Below are positions 27,616-37,599 of a stretch of 64,000 bases of DNA, one piece after another. Origin of the DNA: Desulforamulus profundi (lineage in GTDB: Bacteria > Bacillota_B > Desulfotomaculia > Desulfotomaculales > Desulfotomaculaceae). Numbering within the stretch: the stretch's first letter is position 1; every line of letters starts with the position of its first letter. Made by a program: the position numbers and the translations under genes. The DNA lies in NCBI RefSeq assembly GCF_002607855.1, contig NZ_AWQQ01000042.1, positions 62,001 through 126,000 on the forward strand, in the 5' to 3' direction. The notes under the pieces are model-generated. The model was given only the letters and a program-made list of their open reading frames with translations. It searched no databases and was not told the DNA's origin.

Positions 27616-29760
27616 ATGGCGACAGCAAAATTAAAACAGGAAATTAACTCTGCTCTGCACAACGATAACTTAAAGGGCGCCCTGGGCCGCTTCGGGGAAG
27701 CCTATCCCATCGCCCGCGAGAAGGCCTATGAAGGTAAGGACTTCGAAGCCATTCGTGAAAAAATTTGCACAGCCAAGAGCTATGCTGCAGATAACATGGA
27801 AGAACTTGCCAACCAGTTTGCCGCCAATGCAGAAAAAAACGGCTCCATTGTATTCCGGGCCAAAACCGCCCAGGAGGCCAAGGAATATATTCTGAAAGTG
27901 GCCAAGGAAAACAATGTAAACCATATTATTAAGTCCAAGTCCATGGCTTCTGAAGAAATTCACCTCAACAAGTTCCTGAATGAAAATGGCATTCAGGATG
28001 TTGCGGAATCCGACCTGGGTGAATGGATTATTCAGCTTTGCGGCCAGCGTCCTTCCCACATGGTGATGCCCGCTATTCACATGACCCGTGGTGAAGTGGC
28101 CGACATCTTCTCCAAGGAAGTTAATGAAAATCTGGAACCGGATATTCCCAAACTGGTTAAAGTGGCCAGAGAAAGCCTGCGCAGCAAGTTCCTGCGGGCT
28201 GAAATGAGTATCTCCGGCGCCAACATTGCCGTAGCTGAAACCGGCACCCTTGTGATGTGCACCAACGAAGGGAACGGCCGTCTGACCACCACCGTGCCTC
28301 CGGTACACGTCGTCCTGGTGGGGATGGAAAAACTGGTGGCGAAGTTTGAGGACGTAGGCCCCATCCTGGAAGCCCTGCCCCGCAGCGCCACCGGTCAGAA
28401 ACTGACCAGCTACGTGACCATGATGACCGGTCCCACCGCTGCCATTGACATGGACGGCAGCATCATTGAACAAAAACAAATGCACATTGTGCTTATGGAT
28501 AACGGACGTACTGAAATGCGCAACGATCCTGTCTTCAAACAGGCCCTCCAGTGCATTCGCTGCGCTTCCTGTCTCAACGTTTGCCCTGTATTCCAGCAGG
28601 TGGGCGGACACGTCTATGGGGACGTGTACACCGGCGGTATCGGCACCATTCTAACCGCTTTCTTGAACAGTTTTGAGAAAGCGGGCGAACTGCAGAACCT
28701 CTGCCTCCGCTGCGAGCGCTGCAAGTCCTTCTGCCCCGGCAAGATTGACCTGCCCGGCCTGATTGTTGAACTGCGCCGCCGTACCGTGAAAAAAGAAGGC
28801 CTGCCTATGGGTCAAAAGTTGATTTTGGAGAAGTTACTGACCAACCGCAAGCTGTTCCACACCTTGCTCAGAACCGCTTCCCTGGCCCAAAAGCCTTTTG
28901 TAAAAGGCAATATGATTCGTCACCTGCCCCTGTTCTTCTCCGGTCTCACCGAAGGCCGCAGCCTGCCTGCCGTAGCTGCCACACCGCTGCGGGACAAGGT
29001 TGGCCACTCTGTACCCAAGGGCAAAGTGAAGGCCAAGGTTGCCTACTATGCCGGCTGCCTCGGTGATTTTGTCTATCCCGAGCAGGGTGAAGCCGCCTAC
29101 AAAGTGCTGAACAAAATGGGTATGGCAATTGTTTTCCCGCTGGAGCAAACCTGCTGCGGCATTCCCGCCAGCCAGATGGGCGCCCCGGAAGTGGCTGTAA
29201 AACTGGCCAAGCAAAACATCGAGGCCCTTGAAAAGGAAAACGTGGACTACATTGTTTCCCTGTGCCCCACCTGCGTGGAGGTGTTAAAACACCACTACCT
29301 GGATCACTTTAAGGATGATCCCGCCTGGATGGCCCGTGCGGAAAAAGTGGCTGCCAAGGTTGTCGACTTTGCTTCCTTCGTTGCCCAGCACGGCAAAGAC
29401 CTCAAGTTAAAGAACCTGGGCGCCAATGCGACCTACCACGATTCCTGCCACATGAAGCGGGCACTGGGCGTTTGGCAGGAGCCCCGGGAACTGCTGAGCA
29501 AAGCCGGTGTTGCCATCACCGAAATGAAGGGCTGCGACGAGTGCTGTGGTTTTGGTGGTTCTTACTCCATCAAGATGCCGGAAATCTCCCTGGCCATCTT
29601 AGATAAGAAACTTGCCAATGCCGAAGCTACCGGCGCCAGCGTACTGGCTCTCGACTGCCCCGGCTGCAAAATGCAGATCAGCGGCGGCCTGGACGCCAAG
29701 GGTAAAAATATTGCCGTTAAGCACACTGCTGAACTGCTGGCAGATGCTTTAAAAGAATAG
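27616..29760 (+). CDS. LutB-LutA fusion, iron-sulphur lactate oxidation protein
   Basis: 714 residues. Residues 1-300 are a LUD domain (TGTLVMCTNEGNGRLTTTVPPVHVVLVGMEKL; MTGPTAAID). CIRCASCLNVCP near 313 and CLRCERCKSFCP near 362 bind two 4Fe-4S clusters. From about 470 two CCG domains follow (EQTCCGIPASQMGAPE and KGCDECCGFGGSYSIKMPE), as in LutA/LldE and HdrB. In Bacillus LutA and LutB are separate proteins; here the order B then A is fused in one chain. With lutC it should oxidise lactate to pyruvate and pass electrons on. Cytoplasmic, no membrane segment. Confidence 0.88.
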   Translation: MATAKLKQEINSALHNDNLKGALGRFGEAYPIAREKAYEGKDFEAIREKICTAKSYAADNMEELANQFAANAEKNGSIVFRAKTAQEAKEYILKVAKENNVNHIIKSKSMASEEIHLNKFLNENGIQDVAESDLGEWIIQLCGQRPSHMVMPAIHMTRGEVADIFSKEVNENLEPDIPKLVKVARESLRSKFLRAEMSISGANIAVAETGTLVMCTNEGNGRLTTTVPPVHVVLVGMEKLVAKFEDVGPILEALPRSATGQKLTSYVTMMTGPTAAIDMDGSIIEQKQMHIVLMDNGRTEMRNDPVFKQALQCIRCASCLNVCPVFQQVGGHVYGDVYTGGIGTILTAFLNSFEKAGELQNLCLRCERCKSFCPGKIDLPGLIVELRRRTVKKEGLPMGQKLILEKLLTNRKLFHTLLRTASLAQKPFVKGNMIRHLPLFFSGLTEGRSLPAVAATPLRDKVGHSVPKGKVKAKVAYYAGCLGDFVYPEQGEAAYKVLNKMGMAIVFPLEQTCCGIPASQMGAPEVAVKLAKQNIEALEKENVDYIVSLCPTCVEVLKHHYLDHFKDDPAWMARAEKVAAKVVDFASFVAQHGKDLKLKNLGANATYHDSCHMKRALGVWQEPRELLSKAGVAITEMKGCDECCGFGGSYSIKMPEISLAILDKKLANAEATGASVLALDCPGCKMQISGGLDAKGKNIAVKHTAELLADALKE

Positions 29761-29766
29761 GTAAAT

Positions 29767-29800
29767 AAAAAGAGGTTGGGATGAGCCCCAACCTCTTTTT
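29767..29800. terminator. Bidirectional terminator between lut operon and splB
   Basis: AAAAAGAGGTTGGG and CCCCAACCTCTTTTT form a near-perfect stem with A runs on one side and T runs on the other, so it can end both convergent transcripts. It touches the splB stop codon. Confidence 0.9.
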
Positions 29801-30856
29801 ATACCAAATACTCTACTTTGGCTGCCGGGAAGTACCGGTTCACCAGATTTTCCATGTGTTCCTTTACCTCGGACATGCTTTCCTTGGGGTAGACGTATTT
29901 ACCGTAGCCAAACTGGCCGTACTTAAACTGGCGCTTTTCCTCATCCATGTCCAGCCGGGAATTGGGGAAGATTTCGCTGATATTATTTTTCGCCCGTTGG
30001 GTAAAGCGGTGGGTGATAAATTCAAAGGTCAGGTCCCTGCGTGTCCGGGGGTCCAGCACCCTGTCCAGTTCCTCAAAGAGTTCGTTGTAGCCCTGCTGCC
30101 AGCCGTCGTAAAGCATGATGGGAGCCACCAGGAAACCCAGGGGGTAGCCTGCCCTGGCCACTTTGCCGGCGGCGGCTGCCCGTTCCGGCATGGAAGGGGT
30201 GCCGTGCTCAAATTTTTTATGACGGGTTCTGTATTGAGGCTGAAGCGGAACCGGGTACGACCGTTGTGTTTGGCGTCCAGCAGGGAATCCACATCGGTAA
30301 ACTTGGTTACGAAGCGGAAGCGCGCATGGTCCTGGCGGCCGAAAAATTCAATGGCCTGCTTTAAGGCACCGGTGTACCGCTCGACGGGGATGGGATCTGA
30401 AGTGGCGGCGCCCTCAAAAATGGTTTCCCTGGGCAGGTGTTCATTGATGTAGGATTTGGCCCTGTCTAAAATTTCTTCAATGTTTACATAGACCCGGAGA
30501 TAGGGCCTTTTGCCCAGGTTGGTCAACAAATAGCAGTATTCGCACTTGCCGGGGCAGCTGGTTACCAGAGGGAGCTGGTAGTGGGCCGAAGGCTTGCAGG
30601 TTTGGAATTCTTTTACCTTTCTTACCCCCACCACCAGGGTACGTTTGGCATCCACAAAGGCTTCCTGGGCTGTCTTGCCGGGTATTCCCGTAGCCCGGTT
30701 ATGGGAACCGGTCACTGTTACCGGGACCCCCTCGGACCGGAAACGGTCCCGCAGCCTTTGCCCCAGTTCATATTCCAAAGCCGCCGGTTCGATAAAAACT
30801 CTCTTGGGAATAAAATGATGGGTTGCGGCGGGTTTTTCTAACATAGCGTTTGCCAT
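29799..30856 (-). CDS. splB: Spore photoproduct lyase SplB (frame broken once)
   Basis: Radical SAM enzyme that reverses the thymine dimer of UV-irradiated spores. CPGKCEYCYL near residues 101-110 is the CxxxCxxC cluster motif. FEGAATSDP lies where Bacillus SplB has FEAACTSD, so the Cys that donates hydrogen there is Ala here, while a Cys in FQTCKPS (residue 87) is present. KHNGRTRFRFSLNTEPVIK precedes a break at 30213-30218, where one A of the A run is missing; MPERAAAAGKVARAGYPLGF and the FITHRFTQRAKN region follow. About 352 residues. Confidence 0.9.
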
Positions 30857-31042
30857 AGCAGTTCTTCCTTTATTGTTATTTGTCCATGCCTGTATTAAAA
30901 GTATTTCGCAGGCCTTTTATATTATGTAACAGATGACCTATGTCCTATTTTTATTTTTTGCAGTGAATGTAGAAAACGCGAGAAAATGAAAGGTAGGGAC
31001 AACCAGCCCCTGCAGGCTGGTAAAATTTACTGATAAGCGGCA
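30857..31042. other. Divergent intergenic region splB / nrdR
   Basis: AT-rich. On the minus strand CATAATA at 30926-30920 resembles a sigma-G -10 box for splB, but no matching -35 was found at the right distance. Nothing else recognised. Confidence 0.3.
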
Positions 31043-31093
31043 TTGACTCACAATATATGGTATTTTATAATTAGTCTACCTACAACATATTGT
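31043..31093 (+). promoter_or_regulatory. Promoter with paired NrdR boxes
   Basis: TTGACT (31043), 17-base spacer and TATAAT (31066) form a promoter. ACAATATATGGT (31050-31061) sits in its spacer and ACAACATATTGT (31082-31093) overlaps the expected start; their centres are 32 bp apart, about three helical turns. Both resemble the NrdR consensus (ACAnTATATnnTGT-like), and paired sites at such spacing are the known arrangement. NrdR is encoded as the first gene, so autorepression by dATP is predicted. Confidence 0.7.
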
Positions 31094-31145
31094 TTTAGTT
31101 GTGTTAAAATAGTATGGTAGACCCTATATCTTGGGGGTGGACGTA

Positions 31146-31607
31146 GTGCGTTGTCCCTTTTGCAGTTTCCCCGAAAGCCGGGTGTTAGACTCCAGGCCGG
31201 CCGATGAAGGCAACAGTATCCGGCGCCGCAGAGAATGCAGCGAGTGCGGCAGAAGGTTTACCACCTATGAAAGGGTGGATGAACGACCCCTGGTAGTGGT
31301 TAAAAAGGACGGGCGGCGGGAGGTCTTTGAGCGGGCCAAGTTACTGGCCGGGTTAATGAAGGCCTGTGAAAAAAGGCCCGTACCGGTTCAGAGAATCGAA
31401 GATACTGTTCATTATATCGAAAGGGAACTGCGCAGCCACACGGATCTGGAAGTACCCAGCCACGTGGTGGGGGAACTGGTGATGAACCAACTGCTGGAAC
31501 TGGACGAGGTGGCCTACATTCGCTTTGCCTCGGTCTACCGGCGGTTCGGGGATATCCACAGTTTTCTTCAGGAAGTGGAGAAACTGTTGAAGAGTAAGGA
31601 GAGATAA
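31146..31607 (+). CDS. nrdR: Transcriptional repressor NrdR
   Basis: Zinc-ribbon plus ATP-cone repressor of ribonucleotide reductase genes; it binds DNA when loaded with dATP. RCPFCSFPESRVLDSR and RRRRECSECGRRFTTYER supply the four zinc Cys; VVKKDGRREVFERAKLLAGL starts the ATP cone. 153 residues, the normal length. GTG 31146 is chosen because TGGGGGTGG lies 6-8 bases upstream and the family starts MRCPFC. Directly followed by nrdD, its expected target. Confidence 0.95.
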   Translation: MRCPFCSFPESRVLDSRPADEGNSIRRRRECSECGRRFTTYERVDERPLVVVKKDGRREVFERAKLLAGLMKACEKRPVPVQRIEDTVHYIERELRSHTDLEVPSHVVGELVMNQLLELDEVAYIRFASVYRRFGDIHSFLQEVEKLLKSKER

Positions 31608-31623
31608 AGGGGGCCCTGTAGAG

Positions 31624-33651
31624 ATGTTCAATAAGATTAGGAAAAGGGACGGCCGGGAAGTGACCTTTGATGAAACCAAAATCACCGAGGCCATTTTTAA
31701 AGCGGCCAAGGCGGTTGGCGGTGAAGATCGTCAAACGGCGATGGAACTCACCCTTGAAGTCTTGAAAATGCTCAAGAAACAATATAACGGCCATATTTTT
31801 GGCGTGGAAGAAGTTCAAGATATGGTGGAAAAGGTGCTGATCGAAGCAGGCCATGCCCGTACCGCCAAAGCCTATATTTTGTACCGTCACCAGCGGACCC
31901 GCCTACGGGATGCCAAAAGTGACTTGATGGATGCGGTGGAGGAAATCCTGGAAGAGACCAACCGGGAAAATGCCAACGTATCGAACTCGCCTTCAGCCAA
32001 GATGCTGCAGATCGCCAGTGCGGCCAGCAAGAAATATTACTTAACCCGCCTGATTCCCGAAGAAATGTCCCAGGCCCATGCCAGAGGGGATGTACATATT
32101 CATGATCTTGAGTTTTATGGAAAAACTTTGACTTGCCTTCAAATCCCATTAGGAAAATTGCTAAAAGAAGGATTTAATACCGGGCATGGTTATATTCGGC
32201 CGCCCAAGCGTCCTACTTCGGCCACTGCATTAGCCGCAATTATTTTACAGAGTTCTCAAAACGACATGCACGGCGGACAGTCTTTTGCTTTCTTTGACCG
32301 TGACCTTGCACCCTATGTGGAAGATGCCAGTGATCATGAGACCTACCAGGCCATGGAGGCCCTGATCTATAACTTGAACAGCATGCATAGCCGGGCCGGC
32401 GCCCAGGTGCCTTTCTCCAGCCTGAACCTGGGAACCGAAACATCCGAAGCGGCACGGAAGGTAATCCGAAACCTGCTGTTGGCCTATGAGGCCGGTCTGG
32501 GACGGGGAGAAAACCCGATCTTCCCCAACATCATCTTCAAGTTGAAGGAAGGCATTAACCTGAACCCCGGCGATCCCAACTATGATTTATTTCAGTTGGC
32601 AATCCGGGTATCTTCCAAACGCATGAACCCGACCTTTAGCTTTATGGACTCTTCCTTTAACAGCGAGTACGGTGACCAGGTGGGTTACATGGGATGCCGG
32701 ACCCGGGTGATTGCCAACCGCAAAGGTCCCGCGGTCACCGACGGGCGGGGGAACTTATCCTTTACCACCATCAATTTACCCAGGATTGCCATTAAGGCAG
32801 AACGCAACCTCGATAAGTTTTACCGGTTATTGGATGAAACCCTGGATTTAACCTGCCGCCAGTTGTATCATCGCTTCCGGGTTCAAGCCAAACTAAAAGT
32901 GAGAGATATGCCTTTGTCATGGGGCAGGGCCTGTACATGGGTTCCCAGGGACTCAAACCGGAGGATGCCATTGAAGATGTTATTAAACACGGCACCCTGT
33001 CACCCGGCTTCATTGGCCTGGCCGAAGCCTGGTGGCGCTGACCGGCCAACATCACGGTCAAAGTGAGGAAGCCCAGGCGCTGGGGCTGGAAATCGTTTCT
33101 TACCTGCGCCGCAAGGTCGATGAGGCCGGCGAGCAGTATGACCTGAACTATACCCTGCTGGCGACCCCGGCAGAAAGTGTATCCGGCAGGTTTGCTAAGG
33201 TGGATCGCAAAGAGTTTGGTATTATCCCCGGCGTTACCGATAAAGCTTACTATACCAACTCCTTCCACGTGCCCGTTGGCTATCCCGTCGGCATCTTTGA
33301 AAAGATTTCTCTGGAAGGTCCTTATCATAAGTACTGCAATGCCGGGCACATCAGTTACATTGAAATGCTTCGCCGCCGCTGCACAATCCCCAGGCAGTAC
33401 AGGCCATTCTCAAGCATATGCGGGCCAGCGACATGGGCTATGCGGCCATCAACTTTCCGGTGGATTACTGCACCTCCTGCAGTGTGACCGGTGTCATCAA
33501 CCAGGACAGCTGCCCGCGCTGCGAATCCCCCGAGATTCGCCGGGTTCGCCGTATCACCGGCTACCTCAGCACCGTTGAGCGGTTTAACGATGCCAAGGTG
33601 GCTGAGCTGAAGGACCGGACCGTTCATTCGGGTTTTGATCCAAGGGGTTAG
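31624..33651 (+). CDS. nrdD: Anaerobic ribonucleoside-triphosphate reductase NrdD (frame broken three times)
   Basis: Glycyl-radical enzyme making dNTPs without oxygen. An ATP cone covers residues 1-90 (KIRKRDGREVTFDETKITEAIFKA), the catalytic barrel follows (DVHIHDLEFYGKTLTCLQIPL; NSMHSRAGAQVPFSSLNLGT), then SFHVPVGYPVGIFEKI, the zinc Cys pairs CTSC and CPRC, and RRITGYLSTVERFNDAK, whose Gly near residue 646 carries the radical. Single-base losses near 32912 (T), 33028 (C) and 33372 (C) restore one chain of about 676 residues. No aerobic reductase is present in the window. Confidence 0.92.
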
Positions 33652-33680
33652 TAGAACACCGGAGATGGAGATGAGGATTC

Positions 33681-34202
33681 TTGAGTAACCAGCTTCGCCT
33701 GGGAGGCATTACGGCCAATAGCGTGGTGGACGGTCCGGGACTCCGAACGGTGGTGTTCCTGCAGGGATGCCCCCGCCGCTGTCCGGGCTGCCATAATCAA
33801 GAGCTGCTGGATGCCGGCGGCGGCAGGGAAGTGACCGTTGAGGAAGCCCTGAAGGAAATCACGGCTACGATTTCTCCCATTACCCAGGGCATTACCTTCT
33901 CCGGCGGGGATCCGTTGATGCAGCCGGAGGCTGTCTGGAGATTGGCTGACCGGTTAAAGAAAGAATTTCCCGGGCTGGAAATCTGGCTGTACACCGGCTA
34001 TAAATACGAGGAAGTAAAAGACCTGCCGGTGTTGGACCTGGTGGATGTCCTGGTGGACGGTCCCTTTGAACAGGATAAAAAGGACCTGGCACTGGTTTTC
34101 AGGGGTTCTGCCAACCAGCGGCTCATTGATATACCGAAAAGCCGGCAAGCGGGCATGGTGGTGGAATGGCAGCCGCCCGTACCGGCTATCAGGCCTGACT
34201 AG
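33681..34202 (+). CDS. nrdG: Anaerobic ribonucleotide reductase activating protein NrdG
   Basis: Radical SAM activase that puts the glycyl radical on NrdD. 173 residues. CPRRCPGC at residues 30-37 is the CxxxCxxC cluster motif, preceded by NSVVDGPGLRTVVFLQG; TFSGGDPLMQPEAV is the GGE-like SAM motif. The end (SRQAGMVVEWQPPVP) is slightly longer than usual. TTG 33681 follows GATGAGG. Operon with nrdD (29 bases apart). Confidence 0.93.
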   Translation: MSNQLRLGGITANSVVDGPGLRTVVFLQGCPRRCPGCHNQELLDAGGGREVTVEEALKEITATISPITQGITFSGGDPLMQPEAVWRLADRLKKEFPGLEIWLYTGYKYEEVKDLPVLDLVDVLVDGPFEQDKKDLALVFRGSANQRLIDIPKSRQAGMVVEWQPPVPAIRPD

Positions 34203-34250
34203 GCCGGTAGTAAAAGCGAGCTTGTTTAAAAACCATATTTTAGCGAAAAA

Positions 34251-34296
34251 AGGCGTCCTGTCAACCTGGTAAATGAAAGGTTGAACGGACGTCTTT
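34251..34296 (+). terminator. Terminator after nrdG
   Basis: GCGTCC...TCAACCT pairs with AGGTTGA..GGACGTC around a ten-base loop with one internal bulge, followed by TTT. Confidence 0.55.
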
Positions 34297-34501
34297 ACTG
34301 TTAAACCTGATTATCAACCTATAACATACTGAATAGATTATGAAACAGATTCTCTTCATAATTTTTCCTTGTATAACATCATTCCTGCTTATAAAATTAT
34401 GAACATTCTTACAATTACACGAACTTTCTGCCATGTCACTTCTTTTATGAACTAGTTTAATTTACCACTGACTTTATTCTACAGTGAATAAGCTAAAATG
34501 A

Positions 34502-34543
34502 AAGCGACCTATATCACAGTACAATGAAAAAGGTCACTTTTTT
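34502..34543 (+). terminator. Terminator-like hairpin in the nrdG-ger gap
   Basis: AAGCGACCT and AGGTCACTT pair with one mismatch around a 20-base loop, followed by six T. No gene ends just upstream, so a small RNA or decayed gene may lie before it. Confidence 0.5.
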
Positions 34544-34806
34544 AGCATAAATTTTGTTTCCTTCTAACAGGACGCATGTGGGTATCCTGTCGTTGTCCAT
34601 AAAATGTTTTTTGGCTCCGATATGCATAAATAGCGGTGTAAGAGTAAGAATAAATATTCAGCAAGGGCGATACGAAACTTTTAGACCAGATACATTATCG
34701 CCGCTGCTCTCTGTAAAGGCGGTTTTTCTAAAATTCGCTGGATATTCGCAGCCGGCATAATGGTGGCTGAAGAAAATCCAGGTCAGGCTCAGGGGAAGTG
34801 GAACCA

Positions 34807-35909
34807 ATGCGGGAGGAAGGAAAAATTTCGGCTTACCAGGCTATGGTATATCAGGTGAGCATTGTTTTGGCAACAGCCGTCTTATTCGTCCCGGCTATTA
34901 CAGCAAAGTACGCAAAGCAGGATGCCTGGATCTCCGGAATCATAGCCTGTTTTTTGGCTGTCTTCAGGTTTATACAGCCGTCAGCCTGGCCCGGCGTTTC
35001 CCGAATACGTCGGTTGTGCAGTATGCACCACTCATTCTCGGTAAGGTGCCGGGCAAGGTGGTGGGATTTATTTATCTCTTCTATTTCTTCTACGTTGGTT
35101 ATTTCGTACTGCAGCAATTTACCGCCCTGATGTCCTCCTCCTATATGCCGCTTACGCCTTCTATTGTTTTTATGCTTGTTCTTTCTCTGCTTACCGTCTA
35201 TGCGGCTTATGGCGGGCTAGAAGTGATCTGCCGGATGAGCTCTGTTGTTCTGACGGTAGTGCTGGCAACGATGGCATTAATAGTTTTATTAATTGTCAAA
35301 GATATTAAAATATGGCGTTTTCTTCCTGTCCTAGAGAACGGGTTTAACCCAGTATTGCTGGGAGCAATTTCACCAGGTGCATGGTTTGGGGAAACCGCAG
35401 TGATCCTGATGCTCTACCCATTTATAAATAATAAAGAAAAGGTGCTTAAGACCAGCCTCCTGGCCATGCTAATCCTTTTTATAGCCATAGAGATGGTAAT
35501 TATCGGAGCAATTGGATTATTAGGCCCGACGGAAGCAGCCTCCTTTCTTTTCCCCACCTTCAATGTGGCCCGGCGGATTAAATTAGAGGCGCTACCGATT
35601 CTGGAACGGCAGGATGCTCTTTTCATGATGATCTGGGTGGCGGGTATGTTGATTAAGTTAACCACTTTCTTTTTCGCCGGAGTGCTTGCCCTGGCGCAGT
35701 GGCTCAACGTCAAAGACTATCGCCCGTTAATCTTACCCTCCATGGCCATAATGATAGCGCTGGCGGTACAGGCCTGGAAGAATATTACCGAGTTGTTTGC
35801 TTTTTCCGGAGAAGTATTTCCCTTAACCATTATCTTTGTCAATTTTATAATCACCGTTTTTCTTTTAATCATCGCCGTCATTCGCAATATTTCCACCAGG
35901 AAAACATGA
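34807..35909 (+). CDS. Endospore germination permease, GerAB family (frame broken once)
   Basis: Ten-segment membrane protein of the amino acid-polyamine transporter superfamily, the nutrient-sensing B subunit of a germinant receptor. ISAYQAMVYQVSIVLATAVLFVP is the typical start; SPGAWFGETAVILMLYPFI lies mid-protein. A G is lost near 34966, after which QYAPLILGKVPGKVVGF follows. About 367 residues, normal for the family. ATG 34807 fits AGGGGAAG upstream. First gene of the ger operon, an order (B-A-C) that differs from the A-B-C of Bacillus gerA. Confidence 0.85.
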
Positions 35910-35950
35910 CCATTACTTGCGGAGTTATAAAAAAGGAGGGTGTTCTTTCT

Positions 35951-37599
35951 GTGCGAAAGCGTATTGTAAAAAAGCTGCACCATTTGATCCGGAATTATGC
36001 ATGTAAGACCGCAGGAAAAAACATCTGCCCGGATGACATGGACTGGGTTCATCAAACTACTGTGGAAAAGTACGATCTGGAGCGTATTCCCATCGAGGCG
36101 GACCTGGCAGCCAACATTAAGCGCCTGAAGGGAATATCCGGTGTTTGTCCGGATTTCATTATCCGGCAGTTTGAAATAGGAGGCGGCATCGCGGAAGCGG
36201 CGGTAATTTTCCTGGAGGGTATGGTAGAACGGGTACTTTTAAACGAAAACCTGCTCAAACCGTTAATGATCCATTACAGGCCATTTAAACCGGCGCAGGG
36301 TTCCTTCCTGGATCAAATTTTACGTGTTGCCCTTCCCGTGGACGTGGTCAGAAAGTGCGTTAACCTGCACGACGTAATCGATCAAGTTCTGGAAGGCTCT
36401 GTCGTTCTTTTAGTGGACGGTGAATCGAGGGGCCTGGCGCTGGAGGCCGCCGGGTTTAAAACCCGTGTTCCGGAAGAACCGATGACAGAAGCGGTGGTAC
36501 GGGGCCCCGGGAGGGATTTACCGAAGCTTTGCATACCAACATTACCCTTCTGCGACGGCGGCTCAAGACGCCGAACCTGGTACTGGAAAGCATGGTCCTC
36601 GGCCGGATCAGCCACACGCAGGTTGTGGTGGGATACGTCAGGGGCCTGGCTGCGCCGGAACTGGTTGCCGAAGTCAGGGAGAGGCTTCAGCGTATCGATA
36701 TCGACGGTATTCTCGAATCAAATTACCTGGAGGAAATGCTGCGGGATCATCCACTTTCCTTTTTCCCGCAGGCCATTACTACCGAACGGCCGGACCGGGT
36801 GGCTGCCAACATGCTTGAAGGACGGGTAGCCGTACTCACTGAAAACACACCTTTTGTCCTGATTGTGCCGGGTGAATTCGTAGCCCTCATGCAGAGCTCG
36901 GAGGATTTTTACCACCACTTTGTCCTGGGCGTTTTCATTCGCCTTTTGCGCTGGAGCGCTTTCGCCGTTTCCCTTCTCCTCCCGTCCGTATATGTGGCTG
37001 TGACCACCTTCCATCAGGAAATGATTCCCACCGGGCTTCTTTTAAGCATCGTTGCCGCACGTGAGGGAGTGCCTTTTCCTGCCGTGGTGGAAGCACTGAT
37101 CATGGAAATTGCCTTCGAAGTTTTAAGGGAAGCCGGTGTGCGTCTGCCCCGGGCGGTAGGTCAGGCAGTAAGCATTGTCGGGGCGCTGGTAATCGGTGAA
37201 GCAGCGGTAACGGCAGGTGTAGTATCGCCGCTGATGGTGATTGTGGTGGCCTTAACGGGGATTTCCTCCTTTCTCTCGCCCTCCTTTGATCTGGCCATTT
37301 CCATCCGCATTTTGCGCTTTCCAATGATGTTCCTGGCCGGCTTGCTGGGCCTTTTTGGCGTGGCCGCAGGAGTGCTTGCCATCTTGATCCATTTCGCCGG
37401 GATGCGTTCCTTTGGATTACCTTACCTGGCCGGATTAACCCCTTTTCACCCTGACGACTGGAAAGATGTTTTTATCAGAGCACCGATATGGATGATGCGC
37501 AGGCGTCCCACAGAACTTTCCAAAAGCAACCGGAAACGGCAGGTGCCCGGTCTTAAGCCTGAACCGCCAGACCGGCGCCCTCAGGGGGGAAGATCTTGA
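35951..37599 (+). CDS. Spore germination protein, GerA family (frame broken once)
   Basis: A-subunit of the germinant receptor: a soluble N-terminal half and about five membrane segments. DGESRGLALEAAGFKTR is the family motif (usually GxxxAxxxDxR-like), then a break at about 36506, where a C is missing (restored RGPREGFTEALHTNITLLRRRLKTPNL), EALIMEIAFEVLREAGVRLPRAVGQAVSIVGALVIGEAAV near the membrane part. About 549 residues. GTG 35951 has AAAGGAGGG 10 bases upstream. Overlaps gerC by 4 bases. Confidence 0.9.

Larger units (their letters stand above)
34203..34806. other. 600-base intergenic region before the ger operon
   Basis: Holds two terminator-like hairpins (34251-34296 and 34502-34543) with an AT-rich, featureless stretch between. 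34550-34760 has a higher GC content and short open frames on both strands without recognisable similarity; it may be a decayed gene. A CATAATG-like -10 lies at 34756 but has no convincing -35. Confidence 0.4.

Noticed and set aside
27670..28611. Long open frame of 313 codons on the minus strand inside lutB-lutA
   Set aside because: It lies wholly antisense to a clear multidomain iron-sulphur protein, has a His/Gly/Phe-rich shadow composition and no ribosome site.
30920..30926. Sigma-G promoter of splB
   Set aside because: CATAATA fits a -10 box but no GnATA-like -35 lies 17-18 bases upstream on that strand.
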